The notes: generated from the sequence alone by a model not told the origin. DNA of 42,008 nucleotides from a candidate division KSB1 bacterium (GCA_022562085.1 JADFPY010000009.1:1-42008); one strand, 5' to 3'; positions 1 through 8,527 are shown, numbered from the stretch's first letter. Program-made: numbers and translations.

Positions 1-1
1 G

Positions 2-160
2 CCCGCTGCATACGAGGCTGGTAAAGCGTGTAAGGAATTAGGACAGTTTAATGAAGCCATCAAGTATTTTGGAATCTCCGGAAAAAGCAGGGTTTGGAAA
101 AAAACTGCAGATTATGAAATCGACCTCATTAAGAATAGAGATAAATACGGCAGTAATTAA
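2..160 (+). CDS. C-terminal end of a TPR-repeat protein (partial)
   Basis: This open frame enters from the left edge and stops at TAA 158-160, giving 52 residues. The first part (AAYEAGKACKELGQFNEAIKYF) fits a tetratricopeptide repeat: small residues at the helix packing positions, a G at the turn, and an acidic/amphipathic second helix. The last 25 residues are charged and not recognisable. TPRs mediate protein-protein contacts; nothing more specific can be said because the N-terminus lies outside the window. A strong hairpin terminator follows 25 bases downstream, so the gene ends its transcription unit. A different start codon and frame across 51-269 exists but runs through the terminator and is not a gene. 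Confidence 0.6.
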   Translation, partial: PAAYEAGKACKELGQFNEAIKYFGISGKSRVWKKTADYEIDLIKNRDKYGSN

Positions 161-184
161 AATAATCAAAGTTAATACAAAAAA

Positions 185-218
185 AACGCCCACCAACTTA
201 GGTGGGTGTTTTTTTTTC
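185..218 (+). terminator. Rho-independent terminator
   Basis: The stem AACGCCCACC pairs with GGTGGGTGTT around the loop AACTTA and is followed by a run of T. It closes the upstream TPR transcription unit and insulates the acyl-CoA ligase gene that begins at 250. Confidence 0.9.
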
Positions 219-249
219 TCAAAGTCATTCCTGAAAACCGGGATTCCAT

Positions 250-1938
250 ATGGACAAGCCCTGGATTAAATTTTACGAAGATCAAGTCCCGCCAGAAATT
301 GAATTTCCGGATATTTCCTTACCTCAGCTTTTTGAACAGTCGGTAGCTAACAACCCAAACGGCTCAGCAGCGTCATTTTTTGGTAAGAAAATAACCTATA
401 CTGAACTCGGAAGATTAGTTGATCAGTTTGCAATTGCTTTAACAAGATTAGGGGTCAAGCAGGGTGACCGGGTAGCGATCATGTTGCCGAACATCCCTCA
501 ATACCCAATTGTTCATTTTGCTGCTCTCAAAATAGGCGCGATTTTAGTACCGACAAATCCTCTTTATGTCGAACGTGAACTTCAGTACCAATTGAATAAT
601 AGCGGCGCAGAAACCATCATCGCGCTTGATATACATTTCCCCAAAATAGAAAAAGTTAAGCCGGAGACCGGTCTAAGGAATGTCATTATAACCAGTGTTC
701 AGGAATATTTGCCGGGTTTGTTAAAACTCCTGTATCCCATAAAGGCGAAGAAGGAGGGAAATTGGTATAAAGTGAATCGCGCCCCCGGAATTCATTTTTT
801 TGAAGATTTAATCACCGAAAAGTTTGTGGCAATTTCGCCGGATATTGACGTGAAACCGGATGACATAGCGATGTTTCTTTATACCGGGGGAACGACCGGT
901 GTTTCAAAAGGCGCTGTTTTAACGCACCGAAATCTGGTGGCCAATGTTATTCAAATCAGGACATGGTATTGCGAGGTCAAAGATAATGAAGAGGTGGTTC
1001 TCTGCGCGCTTCCCTTTTTTCACAGTTATGGTCTAACCACCTGTTTACACATGGCAGTCTTGCTGAGTTCGACGATGGTCTTAATTCCCAATCCAAGGGA
1101 TATTAAAACCTTATTAAAGGAAATTCAAAAAGAAAAGGCTACCTTGTTTTCTGGTGTTCCGACTCTTTTCGTAGCAATTAACAACTTCCCGGAAATATCC
1201 AAATATGATCTTTCTTCGATTAAAGCTTGCGTTAGTGGGGGAGCCCCATTACCTTTAGAAGTCGCCAGGCAGTTTGAAGAAATTTCACACGGTGCACTGG
1301 TTGAAGGCTACGGTCTTTCGGAAACCTCTCCTGTTACGCATGCAAATTCCATCAATGGGAAACGAAAAGAAGGATCAATTGGGATACCTCTGCCAAATAC
1401 GGATGCATTGGTAGTTGATCCGGAGACTAAGAAGGCCCTTCCAAAAGGAGAGGTCGGTGAATTGGCGGTCAAAGGCCCGCAAGTGATGAACGGTTATTGG
1501 AAAATGGATAAGGAGACCAAGGAAGTTTTGAGAGATGGATGGCTTTATACCGGCGATATGTCTAAAATGGATGAAGATGGCTATTTCTATATTGTTGACA
1601 GAAAAAAGGACATGATCATCGCCGGCGGCTTCAATATATTTCCGAGGGAAATTGAGGAGGTTTTGTACCAACATCCTAAAATTTTGGAAGCTGCAGTCAT
1701 TGGGCTACCTGACGAGTATCGGGGTGAGACAGTCAAAGCCTTTGTGGTTTGTAAGGAAGGCGCCTCGCTTTCTTTCGAAGAAGTTATTGAATTTTGTAAA
1801 TCGAAGCTAGCCCCATTTAAAGTCCCTAAGCTGGTTGAGTTTCGCGATTCACTGCCGAAAAGTAATATTGGTAAAGTCCTTAGAAGGATGTTGAAAGAGG
1901 AAATCGAAAGCATTAAAGCTGTTTCTAACACAAACTGA
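250..1938 (+). CDS. fadD: Long-chain fatty-acid--CoA ligase (FadD/LcfB type)
   Basis: A 562-residue AMP-forming acyl-CoA synthetase of the ANL superfamily. It should activate fatty acids to acyl-AMP and then acyl-CoA for beta-oxidation or lipid remodelling. Visible core motifs are the phosphate-binding loop YTGGTTGVSKGAVLTHRN (about 211-228), the A5 motif GYGLSETSP (about 353-361), the hinge-region signature GWLYTGD followed by GYFYIVDRKKDMII (about 433-460), and the C-terminal SNIGKVLRRML with the adenylation lysine near 541. Length and motif order are normal for FadD. No clear Shine-Dalgarno sequence precedes ATG 250; the start was chosen because the next residues already match the family N-terminus. 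It is transcribed after a terminator and is probably monocistronic or leads into the regulator at 1992. Chain-length specificity cannot be read from the sequence. Confidence 0.93.
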   Translation: MDKPWIKFYEDQVPPEIEFPDISLPQLFEQSVANNPNGSAASFFGKKITYTELGRLVDQFAIALTRLGVKQGDRVAIMLPNIPQYPIVHFAALKIGAILVPTNPLYVERELQYQLNNSGAETIIALDIHFPKIEKVKPETGLRNVIITSVQEYLPGLLKLLYPIKAKKEGNWYKVNRAPGIHFFEDLITEKFVAISPDIDVKPDDIAMFLYTGGTTGVSKGAVLTHRNLVANVIQIRTWYCEVKDNEEVVLCALPFFHSYGLTTCLHMAVLLSSTMVLIPNPRDIKTLLKEIQKEKATLFSGVPTLFVAINNFPEISKYDLSSIKACVSGGAPLPLEVARQFEEISHGALVEGYGLSETSPVTHANSINGKRKEGSIGIPLPNTDALVVDPETKKALPKGEVGELAVKGPQVMNGYWKMDKETKEVLRDGWLYTGDMSKMDEDGYFYIVDRKKDMIIAGGFNIFPREIEEVLYQHPKILEAAVIGLPDEYRGETVKAFVVCKEGASLSFEEVIEFCKSKLAPFKVPKLVEFRDSLPKSNIGKVLRRMLKEEIESIKAVSNTN

Positions 1939-1991
1939 TTATCCGTTTAACCTCAAGACTTCTTATCTTTAACAAAATAAGTTCTATTTTT

Positions 1992-3128
1992 ATGGATTCC
2001 AAAAAAATTGCATATGAACCGATTGCCGGATTTGATAATGTGGTTCGTATTCCTTTGGAAGATATAGATGACACTCACATCGTGTTTCAGGTTTTACAGG
2101 ATTCTTTTGAAATCTGTTTTCGGGATGGCAAAACCCGGATCGTTGTTGATTTACAGAATGTGCAATTTCCAACCGCCAGTCTTATTGCCCTGTTAGTTGA
2201 AGCAACATCACGGGCGCGAAGGTTAAACGGCGACGTTAAAATCATACATTTATCTAAATCAGCCAAAAATAATCTGGTTACGTTTTCACCCACCAGCTAT
2301 CTTTCATTAGAAACTGAAGAAAAATTTGCTTTAGAGGATTTTCAGGAAACGTTTGTGCCGCAAGATGAAATTCTGGAAAGCACCCGGGACGAAATAATCG
2401 ATGTTCCTCAGCAAGAAATAAACGGACCGGTACCAGAGGAAACATATGCTTCGATTCCTGATGAAACACCTGAGCAAGTTGAGGATAAAACAACGCCCAT
2501 AGAAGATCAAACTTCACCAACGGTTGATATCGTTGAAGATCCATTTATCGAGCAATTGGAAGGCACCTTTCAGAATTTAAAAGCCCAGAGTGAGTCGAAT
2601 ATTAAAGAAACCGAACAAGAAGAAGTTCCAGAACCTCCGGTAGCCCCGGAACCTCGGAAAATTCCGGAAGTCGCAGAAACTCCGGACCCGCAGGAAACGT
2701 ACGAAGATAAAAGACATCATTTACGAGTGAAAAGTATCCCCAAAAATTTATATTCTATTTGCGATTTTGTAATGGATTATGCAGAGAAGGTCGGCTTTGA
2801 CAAAAAAGAGGTTGGCAAAATCAAGATAGCTGTTTATGAGGCTTCCTTAAATGTAGTTGAGCATTCATATCATTCAAATCCTGAAAATTGGATAGATGTT
2901 TGGGTGGAAGTCGATTCGCAGAAAATAACGATTGAAATTCAAGATTACGGATATAGTTTTGAAGGAATTAATAAGAAGCGATACGATGTTCAAAGTGCTA
3001 TGAATAAAGCCCAAACAGGCGGTTTTGGACTCTACATCATTCGCCGCTCGATGGATGAGATTGAATATCATCCTGACGAAGAACAAGGCAACCGATTAAT
3101 AATGATAAAATATTTAAAACCAAGCTAG
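1992..3128 (+). CDS. STAS-domain plus HATPase (RsbW/SpoIIAB-like) fusion regulator
   Basis: 378 residues in three parts. Residues 1-115 resemble a STAS anti-sigma-factor antagonist (VVDLQNVQFPTASLIALLV), with S63 near the position of the regulatory Ser of SpoIIAA. Residues about 117-235 are a Glu/Pro-rich, probably disordered linker. Residues about 238-378 form a GHKL ATPase of the RsbW/SpoIIAB type: an N-box (YEASLNVVEHSY), a G1 box (QDYGYSF) and a G2 box (GGFGLYIIRRSMDE). In classical partner-switching systems the antagonist and the kinase are separate proteins; here both ends are in one chain, so it may be self-regulating or act on another partner. No sigma factor or PP2C phosphatase gene is next to it. 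It is followed 29 bases later by a small membrane protein and then HtrA, probably co-transcribed. Confidence 0.8.
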   Translation: MDSKKIAYEPIAGFDNVVRIPLEDIDDTHIVFQVLQDSFEICFRDGKTRIVVDLQNVQFPTASLIALLVEATSRARRLNGDVKIIHLSKSAKNNLVTFSPTSYLSLETEEKFALEDFQETFVPQDEILESTRDEIIDVPQQEINGPVPEETYASIPDETPEQVEDKTTPIEDQTSPTVDIVEDPFIEQLEGTFQNLKAQSESNIKETEQEEVPEPPVAPEPRKIPEVAETPDPQETYEDKRHHLRVKSIPKNLYSICDFVMDYAEKVGFDKKEVGKIKIAVYEASLNVVEHSYHSNPENWIDVWVEVDSQKITIEIQDYGYSFEGINKKRYDVQSAMNKAQTGGFGLYIIRRSMDEIEYHPDEEQGNRLIMIKYLKPS

Positions 3129-3157
3129 ATTAATGCTGGCCAATTTAGGGAGTAAAA

Positions 3158-3382
3158 ATGAGCAAAAAAGATTTGGTCGATGAAATAAGGGATTTTCAAA
3201 AAAATAAAAAAAAGCTAATCCCCGTTTTAGTTGTACTTGGAATCCTGGGTCTGTTTTTACCGATTTTGCCTGGCGTCGCTTTATTGTTTTTTGGTTTCTT
3301 GCTTATTTTTCCGCGCGAAGGTGAGAATCTGCTTAAAAAAATTCGTAGTAAATTTAAAAATATAACCAGAACGGGAACTTAG
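3158..3382 (+). CDS. Small membrane protein, PGPGW-like
   Basis: A 74-residue protein with a basic N-terminus, one hydrophobic hairpin (about 23-49, containing PILPG between two apolar stretches) and a very basic C-terminal tail. The LPG turn between two transmembrane segments resembles the putative PGPGW transmembrane family; that assignment is tentative because the domain is short. A fair ribosome site (GGGAGTAAAA) precedes ATG 3158. It ends one base before the HtrA start, so translation of the two is probably coupled. Function unknown; the context suggests an envelope-stress or membrane role. Confidence 0.7.
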   Translation: MSKKDLVDEIRDFQKNKKKLIPVLVVLGILGLFLPILPGVALLFFGFLLIFPREGENLLKKIRSKFKNITRTGT

Positions 3383-3383
3383 A

Positions 3384-4901
3384 ATGATGTCAAAACAAAA
3401 CTCACTTCGTTTAGGCGTGCTACTTTTGTTTCTTGGAGTAATTTTAGGTTTAGTGATTTCATCAGGGTTTGATCTTACCAAAACATCACAAAGTTCACCA
3501 CCCGTAGTTCCGGTAACAAATGTTCCGAATTTTCAATTAGGGTCGCAGGAGCGAGTTTCCAAAAAGTTACTCGATCTGCAGAGTACAAGTGAAGCATTCA
3601 TTTACATATCTGAGCTTGTCATTCCTTCCGTAGTATCAATTCAAAGCACACGCATGATAAACGCTGCCGATGTCGAACGATTCCATGACCGCGATGACTT
3701 TCGGCGTTTCTTCCGCTTTAAGGTCCCGAAAGAATTCCGCCAGCGAGGCGCCGGCTCCGGAATCATTGTTTCGAACGACGGCTATATTTTAACCAACGTT
3801 CATGTGGTTGATAAATCAGAACGAATCCGGGTCGTTCTTTCCGATAACCGCGCATTTGATGCCCGGATTATCGGGCTTGATCCCCTAACCGAAGTCGCGG
3901 TGGTTAAGATCGACGCGACTAATTTGCCCGCGATCAAATTAGGTGACTCGGACAAAGCCAGGGTCGGGGAATGGGTCCTTGCGATTGGCAATCCTCTGGA
4001 GCTCCAGTCTACGGTCACGGCCGGTATTATCAGCGCCAAAGAGCGAAATATAGACATCATTGGAGATACTTACGGTGTTGAAAATTTCTTGCAAACGGAC
4101 GCCGCAATTAACCCAGGGAACAGCGGCGGCGCTTTGGTTAACCTCAGAGGCGAGGTGATTGGCATCAATACCGCAATTGCCACGGAAACCGGCTACAGCA
4201 CGGGTTTTGGTTTTGCTATCCCGATCAATCTTGCCAACAAAATCATGACCGACTTAATTCGGAAAGGCAGAGTCGAACGCGGCTATTTGGGAATCGGTAT
4301 GCAGGATATCGACGAAAAGAAGGCTCGGGCTTTGAACCTGGACAGACCAAAAGGTGTATTTGTTAGTCAGGTCATAAAAGGAGAGCCGGCGGCAAGGGCT
4401 GGGGTTAAGGCGAAGGATGTTATCCTTAAAATTGAAGGTCAGGAAGTCAACAAAAGCAACCAGGTCCAGGCGATAATTGCCAAAAAAAATCCCGGTGATA
4501 TAGTACTTCTTGAATTGTTGAGGAATGGCCGTAAAGTTGAGCTGAAAGTTAGTCTGGGGATAAAAGAAACGGGTGAAACCAATTTCGCAACAAATAGTTC
4601 TCCCAAGGATTTCGAACACCTTGGTCTTAAGGTTCAAGATTTGAGCCGCAAAATGGCCAAAGAGCTGGATTATTCCGGCTCTTCAGGTGCGGTTGTTTTT
4701 GATGTTCAAAAATGGAGTCCGGCGTATGACGCCGGACTACGACAGTACGACATTATAACGGAAATCGACAATAAATCTATCAGAAACGAGAATGATTTCT
4801 ATCAACTTGTTTCTAATCTTGAGGTCGGGTCGGTTTCAATTTTTACAGTCGTAAGATTTAATGAAGAGGTTCATATTTTCGTTGAAATCCCGGAAAAGTA
4901 A
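3384..4901 (+). CDS. HtrA/DegP-type periplasmic serine protease, first paralogue (Glu at the Asp position)
   Basis: 505 residues: an N-terminal signal anchor (about 8-28), a trypsin-like protease domain (about 75-295) and two PDZ domains (about 300-390 and 410-500). This is the DegP/DegQ layout for periplasmic protein quality control. The catalytic His is H140 (LTNVHVVD) and the nucleophile is S247 (NPGNSGGAL). At the position where HtrA proteases normally have Asp (T/S-D-I/L-A), this protein reads PLTEVAVV, so E170 replaces it. The second HtrA in this window keeps Asp. The change may lower or retune activity, or favour a chaperone role. Two consecutive ATGs (3384, 3387) are available. The gene follows the small membrane protein by one base. 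Confidence 0.92.
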   Translation: MMSKQNSLRLGVLLLFLGVILGLVISSGFDLTKTSQSSPPVVPVTNVPNFQLGSQERVSKKLLDLQSTSEAFIYISELVIPSVVSIQSTRMINAADVERFHDRDDFRRFFRFKVPKEFRQRGAGSGIIVSNDGYILTNVHVVDKSERIRVVLSDNRAFDARIIGLDPLTEVAVVKIDATNLPAIKLGDSDKARVGEWVLAIGNPLELQSTVTAGIISAKERNIDIIGDTYGVENFLQTDAAINPGNSGGALVNLRGEVIGINTAIATETGYSTGFGFAIPINLANKIMTDLIRKGRVERGYLGIGMQDIDEKKARALNLDRPKGVFVSQVIKGEPAARAGVKAKDVILKIEGQEVNKSNQVQAIIAKKNPGDIVLLELLRNGRKVELKVSLGIKETGETNFATNSSPKDFEHLGLKVQDLSRKMAKELDYSGSSGAVVFDVQKWSPAYDAGLRQYDIITEIDNKSIRNENDFYQLVSNLEVGSVSIFTVVRFNEEVHIFVEIPEK

Positions 4902-4937
4902 GGCACGCTGGGATTGTTAAAATGTGAAAAATGAAAT

Positions 4938-4957
4938 AAACCACGAATACACACGAA
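4938..4957 (+). repeat. Short dispersed ACCACGAA-type repeat
   Basis: AAACCACGAATACACACGAA in the 405-base gap between the first HtrA gene and dnaJ. It resembles other A/C-rich stretches at 18503, 11631 and 38956 in this window. The rest of the gap to 5136 is AT-rich with no coding potential that I can support. Confidence 0.4.
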
Positions 4958-5136
4958 TTTTCATTTAGAAAATTTTAAATTATTTGAATACAGATTTCAG
5001 CTTACAATTGACTTCGCGTTCATTTGCGTTTAAGTAAAAGATTAAAAACATTATCGATTCCTTCTAAGAAAGTCAAATTAGTTTTTTATTTTAACGGCAG
5101 AGAAAAATTCTTCTGCCTATTTTATTTAAAGGGCGT

Positions 5137-5151
5137 CTGTCACTTTGACAG
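5137..5151. promoter_or_regulatory. Inverted repeat, possible enhancer site for a sigma-54 activator
   Basis: CTGTCA-CTT-TGACAG is a perfect 6-bp inverted repeat about 79 bases upstream of the -24 element of the dnaJ promoter, inside the usual range for binding of sigma-54 enhancer-binding proteins. A related but degenerate copy (GCGACACATTGACAG) lies upstream of dnaK at 8415. The role is inferred from position and symmetry only. Confidence 0.4.
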
Positions 5152-5228
5152 CTGTTTCGATCGGATTTGAGCCACAGCTTGTTTTGAATTCTGGTCTAAC
5201 CTCTAGTTAAATAAACATTTAACGTTCA

Positions 5229-5244
5229 TGGCATAGTAATTGCT
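5229..5244 (+). promoter_or_regulatory. Sigma-54 (-24/-12) promoter of dnaJ
   Basis: TGGCATAGTAATTGCT matches the sigma-54 consensus TGGCAYR-N4-TTGCW at every defined position, with GG (5230-5231) and GC (5242-5243) at the required spacing. The dnaJ start is 63 bases further on, leaving room for a leader of about 50 bases. Confidence 0.75.
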
Positions 5245-5306
5245 TATTTCTATTATTTCTTCAAGAAATGTCGTTTAGACAGATTTGAATTCATAAATGC
5301 TCTGCA

Positions 5307-6380
5307 ATGGCAAATAAGAATTACTACGAAATCCTGGGAGTTGATGAAGGCGCCAGTTTCGCGACGATAAAAAAGTCATATCGCAAACTTGCTAAAGAGA
5401 ATCATCCGGACACACACCCCGGAGATCAGCAGGCAGAAAAAAAATTCAAGGAGGCCTCAGAGGCTTACAACGTTCTGAGCGATTCAAAAAAGCGCCAGCA
5501 GTATGACCAGATGCGAAAATATGGCTTTGGTGCGCATTCTGGCGGTGGTTTTGGGCATCAAGGCATTGATCTTAGCGAAATCTTTGGTAATTATTCGGGG
5601 GCCGGCAGACGGCGCTCTAAAAGAAAAGCAGATTTCAATTTAGACGACTTTTTTGGCTTTGGCGGCCTTGGTGATCTTTTTAGCCAGGTACTGGATAGAG
5701 AAAATGGTTTTGGCCATCAAGGCCGACCGGGGAAAGGCCAAGATGTCCACGTAAAGTTAAAAATTCCTTTTGAGACCGCGGTACTTGGCGGCAAGGTAGC
5801 CTTTTCGATTCAAAAAGGGCTCGCTTGCGAACGTTGTAAAGGAACGGGGTCGAGAGCCTCTCAAAAACCTTCGACCTGCTCGGAATGCAAGGGCTCAGGA
5901 ATGGTTTCAATGATGAGAGGGGCATTTTCAATGAAGCGTCCGTGTCCAAGGTGTTTGGGAGAGGGACAAACAATTTCTGACCCATGTCAAAATTGCGGCG
6001 GTTCCGGGCAAACTAAAGGGAATAAAACTTTTTCAGTGAACATCAAGGCGGGGACTGAAAATGGGCACGATTTAAAATTAACCGGACAGGGGAACCCGGG
6101 GAGGCCCGGCGAACCCGAAGGTGATTTAATTTTGACCATTCGAGTCGGCAAGCATCGGTTTTTCAAAAGTAAAGGGTTGGATATTTACTGTGAGGTGCCG
6201 ATCGATAAAGAAAAAGCTATGCAGGGGACCGATGTTAAAGTGAAGACAATCCATGGCAATTCGGTTAGGTTAACGATTCCCCCAAATAGTGACACCGGAA
6301 AAACATTGCGGTTGAAAGGAATGGGGATATCTAGAAATGGCTCTCAGGGAGATCAGTACGTAAAGATTAAGCTAAATTAG
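5307..6380 (+). CDS. dnaJ: Chaperone DnaJ (type I, with zinc-finger domain)
   Basis: 357 residues. The J domain spans 5-70 with the HPD motif at 33-35, needed to stimulate DnaK ATP hydrolysis. A Gly/Phe-rich segment follows (about 73-150). The cysteine-rich domain has four CxxCxGxG repeats (CERCKGTG, CSECKGSG, CPRCLGEG, CQNCGGSG; about 178-250), which bind two zinc ions. The C-terminal substrate-binding domain ends at 357, slightly shorter than E. coli DnaJ. It presents unfolded clients to DnaK, encoded 2.3 kb downstream. The Shine-Dalgarno sequence is weak. The preceding sigma-54 promoter is unusual for this gene. No grpE is visible nearby. Confidence 0.95.
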   Translation: MANKNYYEILGVDEGASFATIKKSYRKLAKENHPDTHPGDQQAEKKFKEASEAYNVLSDSKKRQQYDQMRKYGFGAHSGGGFGHQGIDLSEIFGNYSGAGRRRSKRKADFNLDDFFGFGGLGDLFSQVLDRENGFGHQGRPGKGQDVHVKLKIPFETAVLGGKVAFSIQKGLACERCKGTGSRASQKPSTCSECKGSGMVSMMRGAFSMKRPCPRCLGEGQTISDPCQNCGGSGQTKGNKTFSVNIKAGTENGHDLKLTGQGNPGRPGEPEGDLILTIRVGKHRFFKSKGLDIYCEVPIDKEKAMQGTDVKVKTIHGNSVRLTIPPNSDTGKTLRLKGMGISRNGSQGDQYVKIKLN

Positions 6381-6475
6381 ACGCAAAAATTTTCGAGCCG
6401 GAACTTCTTTTGAGAAAATCGGTTTGTATACATTGAAAATTTGGTAGACTTTCGAATGTACTAAGGAGGTTACAC

Positions 6476-7993
6476 ATGGTTCAAAATAATAAAAAAACTT
6501 TGGTTGTTGTATTTTCCATCTGTTTGGGAATTTTTGTTGGCCTGGTCATTGCCTCCAATTTCAACTGGACTCAAATTGGTTTCGCCAACAATGAAGCTTT
6601 TGGATTAACACCCAGTGCTCCCCAATCAATACCCCCAATAAATTCGGATTTAGAATCCACAAGCCGTGCTTTTGTGGAGATCGCGAAACGAGTTACTCCT
6701 ACTGTTGTTTCAATCACCAGTGAAAAAGTTATCAAAGTGCGAGACCCTTTTGCTAACTTTTTTGGCAATGATGAATTTTTTAAAAGATTCTTTCCGGGAC
6801 GCGGCAATGGCGAAAAGGAATTTCGACAGAATGGTCTCGGCTCAGGTGTGATTGTTTCACCTGACGGTTATATTTTAACGAATTACCACGTCATCAAAGA
6901 TGCAGATGAACTAAATGTTATCATCGATAAAAAAGAATATGTGGCAAGGGTGGTAGGCTCAGATCCTGAAACCGATATTGCCGTAGTAGATATTGATGCC
7001 CAAAATCTGCCTGCAATTCGCCTGGGTGATTCTGATAAATTAGAAGTTGGTGAACTCGTACTGGCAATCGGAAGCCCTTTTGATATTAGTTTACAGCACA
7101 CGGTTACCGCGGGAATTATCAGCGCGAAGGGGCGCTCAAATTTAAATCTAGGCGCTAATTTGACTTACCAGGATTTTATTCAAACAGATGCGGCAATTAA
7201 CCCGGGCAACAGCGGCGGCGCTTTAGTAAATATTCGTGGTGAGCTTATCGGCATTAACACGGCGATTTATGCGGGAAATGGCGGCGGCAATGTAGGCATC
7301 GGTTTCGCGATCCCGATTAGTTTAGCTAAGCAAGTTATGGACGACCTCATCTCACGGGGTAAGGTCGTGCGGGGTTATCTTGGTGTGGGTGTCAATACGC
7401 CTGATGCTGAGTTGAGTGAAGCGTTAAAATTGAAGGTTGTTGGAGGAGGCGCTGTAATTGTTGAATTGGTTAAAGGTACTCCTGCGCATAAAGCAGGACT
7501 CAAAAAATATGATGTCATTATTGAAGTTGAAGGAAAGAAGATTCAAGATCACCAGATGCTGACAAATTTAATAGCTTCTTTTAATCCCGGTGAGGAAGTG
7601 AGATTAAAAATCATTCGGGACGGTAAAGTTGTACATAAAACTGTCCGATTAGCAGAAAGACCAAGCGCGGGTGGGAGTGAGCCGGTTGCCGAAAGCAGTG
7701 TAACGAATCAACTTGGTATTCAGGTAGCGGACCTGACAAGAGAACTTGCCGAAAGATACGGCTATGACAATGATGGAGGCGCATTGGTTTCCTATGTTCG
7801 TCGCAATAGCGTTGCTGCTGAAAAAGGTTTGCGTCGCGGTGATTTAATCAAAGAAGTTGATAGGCGCAGAGTTCGTTCGGCAAGAGATGTCGAAAAGATG
7901 ATAGAGAACCTCCAACCAGGAGACATTGTGCTATTTCAAATTCAACGTCAAACGAGCAATCATTTTATTGCAATGAAAGTACCGAAATCATAA
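6476..7993 (+). CDS. degP: HtrA/DegP-type periplasmic serine protease, second paralogue
   Basis: 505 residues, the same length as the first HtrA. It has a signal anchor (about 9-28), a protease domain (about 60-300) and two PDZ domains (about 305-395 and 415-500). The catalytic triad is complete: H138 (LTNYHVIK), D167 (ETDIAVVD) and S246 (NPGNSGGAL). It should degrade or refold misfolded periplasmic proteins. A strong ribosome site (AAGGAGG) sits just before ATG 6476. The gene lies between dnaJ and the FmdB-like gene, all on the same strand, 95 bases after dnaJ with no terminator evident between them. Together with the first copy this suggests a local duplication followed by divergence of the active site. 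Confidence 0.95.
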   Translation: MVQNNKKTLVVVFSICLGIFVGLVIASNFNWTQIGFANNEAFGLTPSAPQSIPPINSDLESTSRAFVEIAKRVTPTVVSITSEKVIKVRDPFANFFGNDEFFKRFFPGRGNGEKEFRQNGLGSGVIVSPDGYILTNYHVIKDADELNVIIDKKEYVARVVGSDPETDIAVVDIDAQNLPAIRLGDSDKLEVGELVLAIGSPFDISLQHTVTAGIISAKGRSNLNLGANLTYQDFIQTDAAINPGNSGGALVNIRGELIGINTAIYAGNGGGNVGIGFAIPISLAKQVMDDLISRGKVVRGYLGVGVNTPDAELSEALKLKVVGGGAVIVELVKGTPAHKAGLKKYDVIIEVEGKKIQDHQMLTNLIASFNPGEEVRLKIIRDGKVVHKTVRLAERPSAGGSEPVAESSVTNQLGIQVADLTRELAERYGYDNDGGALVSYVRRNSVAAEKGLRRGDLIKEVDRRRVRSARDVEKMIENLQPGDIVLFQIQRQTSNHFIAMKVPKS

Positions 7994-8048
7994 TCTCGTG
8001 GGTCAAATTATTAACTGAGCATTTCGGCTAAATAAAGGATTCTGAAAT

Positions 8049-8348
8049 ATGCCTACTTATGAGTATCGATGTAAAAAATGCAGTCATGAATTTGAAGAAT
8101 TTCAAAGCATCACTGCGGATCCTATCAAAATTTGTCCGGAATGTGAAGGCCAGGTTGAACGGTTGATCAGCGCAGGAAACGGATTGATTTTTAAAGGCTC
8201 CGGTTTTTATATCACCGATTATAAAAACTCAAATCGTGTTTCTGAATCGAAATCAGAAAAGACGGAGAAATCAGAAAAATCCGAAAAGCCTGCTAAAGTG
8301 GAGAAAAAGGAAACCAAGCCTACCGCAAAATCAACTGAAGACAAATAA
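8049..8348 (+). CDS. FmdB-family zinc-ribbon protein
   Basis: 99 residues. The N-terminal 60 are a classical FmdB/CxxC_CxxC_SSSS zinc ribbon: it begins MPTYEYRC, with metal-binding cysteines C8/C11 and C29/C32, then LISAGNGLIFKGSGFYITDY. The last 35 residues are Lys/Glu/Ser-rich and low in complexity. The family was first described as a putative regulator but has no settled function. An AAGGA site is well placed before ATG 8049. It follows the second HtrA closely and is closed by a terminator, so it is probably the last gene of the dnaJ transcription unit. Confidence 0.9.
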   Translation: MPTYEYRCKKCSHEFEEFQSITADPIKICPECEGQVERLISAGNGLIFKGSGFYITDYKNSNRVSESKSEKTEKSEKSEKPAKVEKKETKPTAKSTEDK

Positions 8349-8367
8349 GGAAATCTTTTTTATCGAA

Positions 8368-8397
8368 TAAAAAGGGTCCTTGAAGGGCGCCTTTTTT
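8368..8397 (+). terminator. Rho-independent terminator
   Basis: An A-rich and GG 5' arm pairs with CC and a T run (AAAAAGG ... CCTTTTTT) around an imperfect inner stem (CCT/AGG). It separates the dnaJ-htrA-fmdB unit from the dnaK promoter region. Confidence 0.65.
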
Positions 8398-8414
8398 ATT
8401 TAGACGCCAATATT

Positions 8415-8429
8415 GCGACACATTGACAG
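8415..8429. promoter_or_regulatory. Possible activator site upstream of the dnaK promoter
   Basis: GCGACACATTGACAG matches most positions of the inverted repeat upstream of dnaJ (CTGTCACTTTGACAG) and keeps the TTGACAG half exactly. It ends about 100 bases before the -24 GG, versus 79 for dnaJ; the 21-base difference is close to two helical turns. This is weak evidence for a shared enhancer-binding protein. Confidence 0.3.
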
Positions 8430-8527
8430 AGCCTCAATTCTTAGTTGGCTGAAAACAAATCATTAATAATTTTAACTCTTTGATGTAAGTTTAATAAAAT
8501 TAGCACTCAGGTTCGCATATTTTTTAA

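Noticed and set aside
51-269. 72-codon frame running from the end of the TPR gene into the ligase gene
   Set aside because: It passes through the hairpin terminator and its product has no recognisable features.
8500-8508. TTAGCACTC upstream of dnaK, identical to half of a CIRCE operator
   Set aside because: The second half (GAGTGCTAA after nine bases) is absent, so an HrcA operator cannot be supported.
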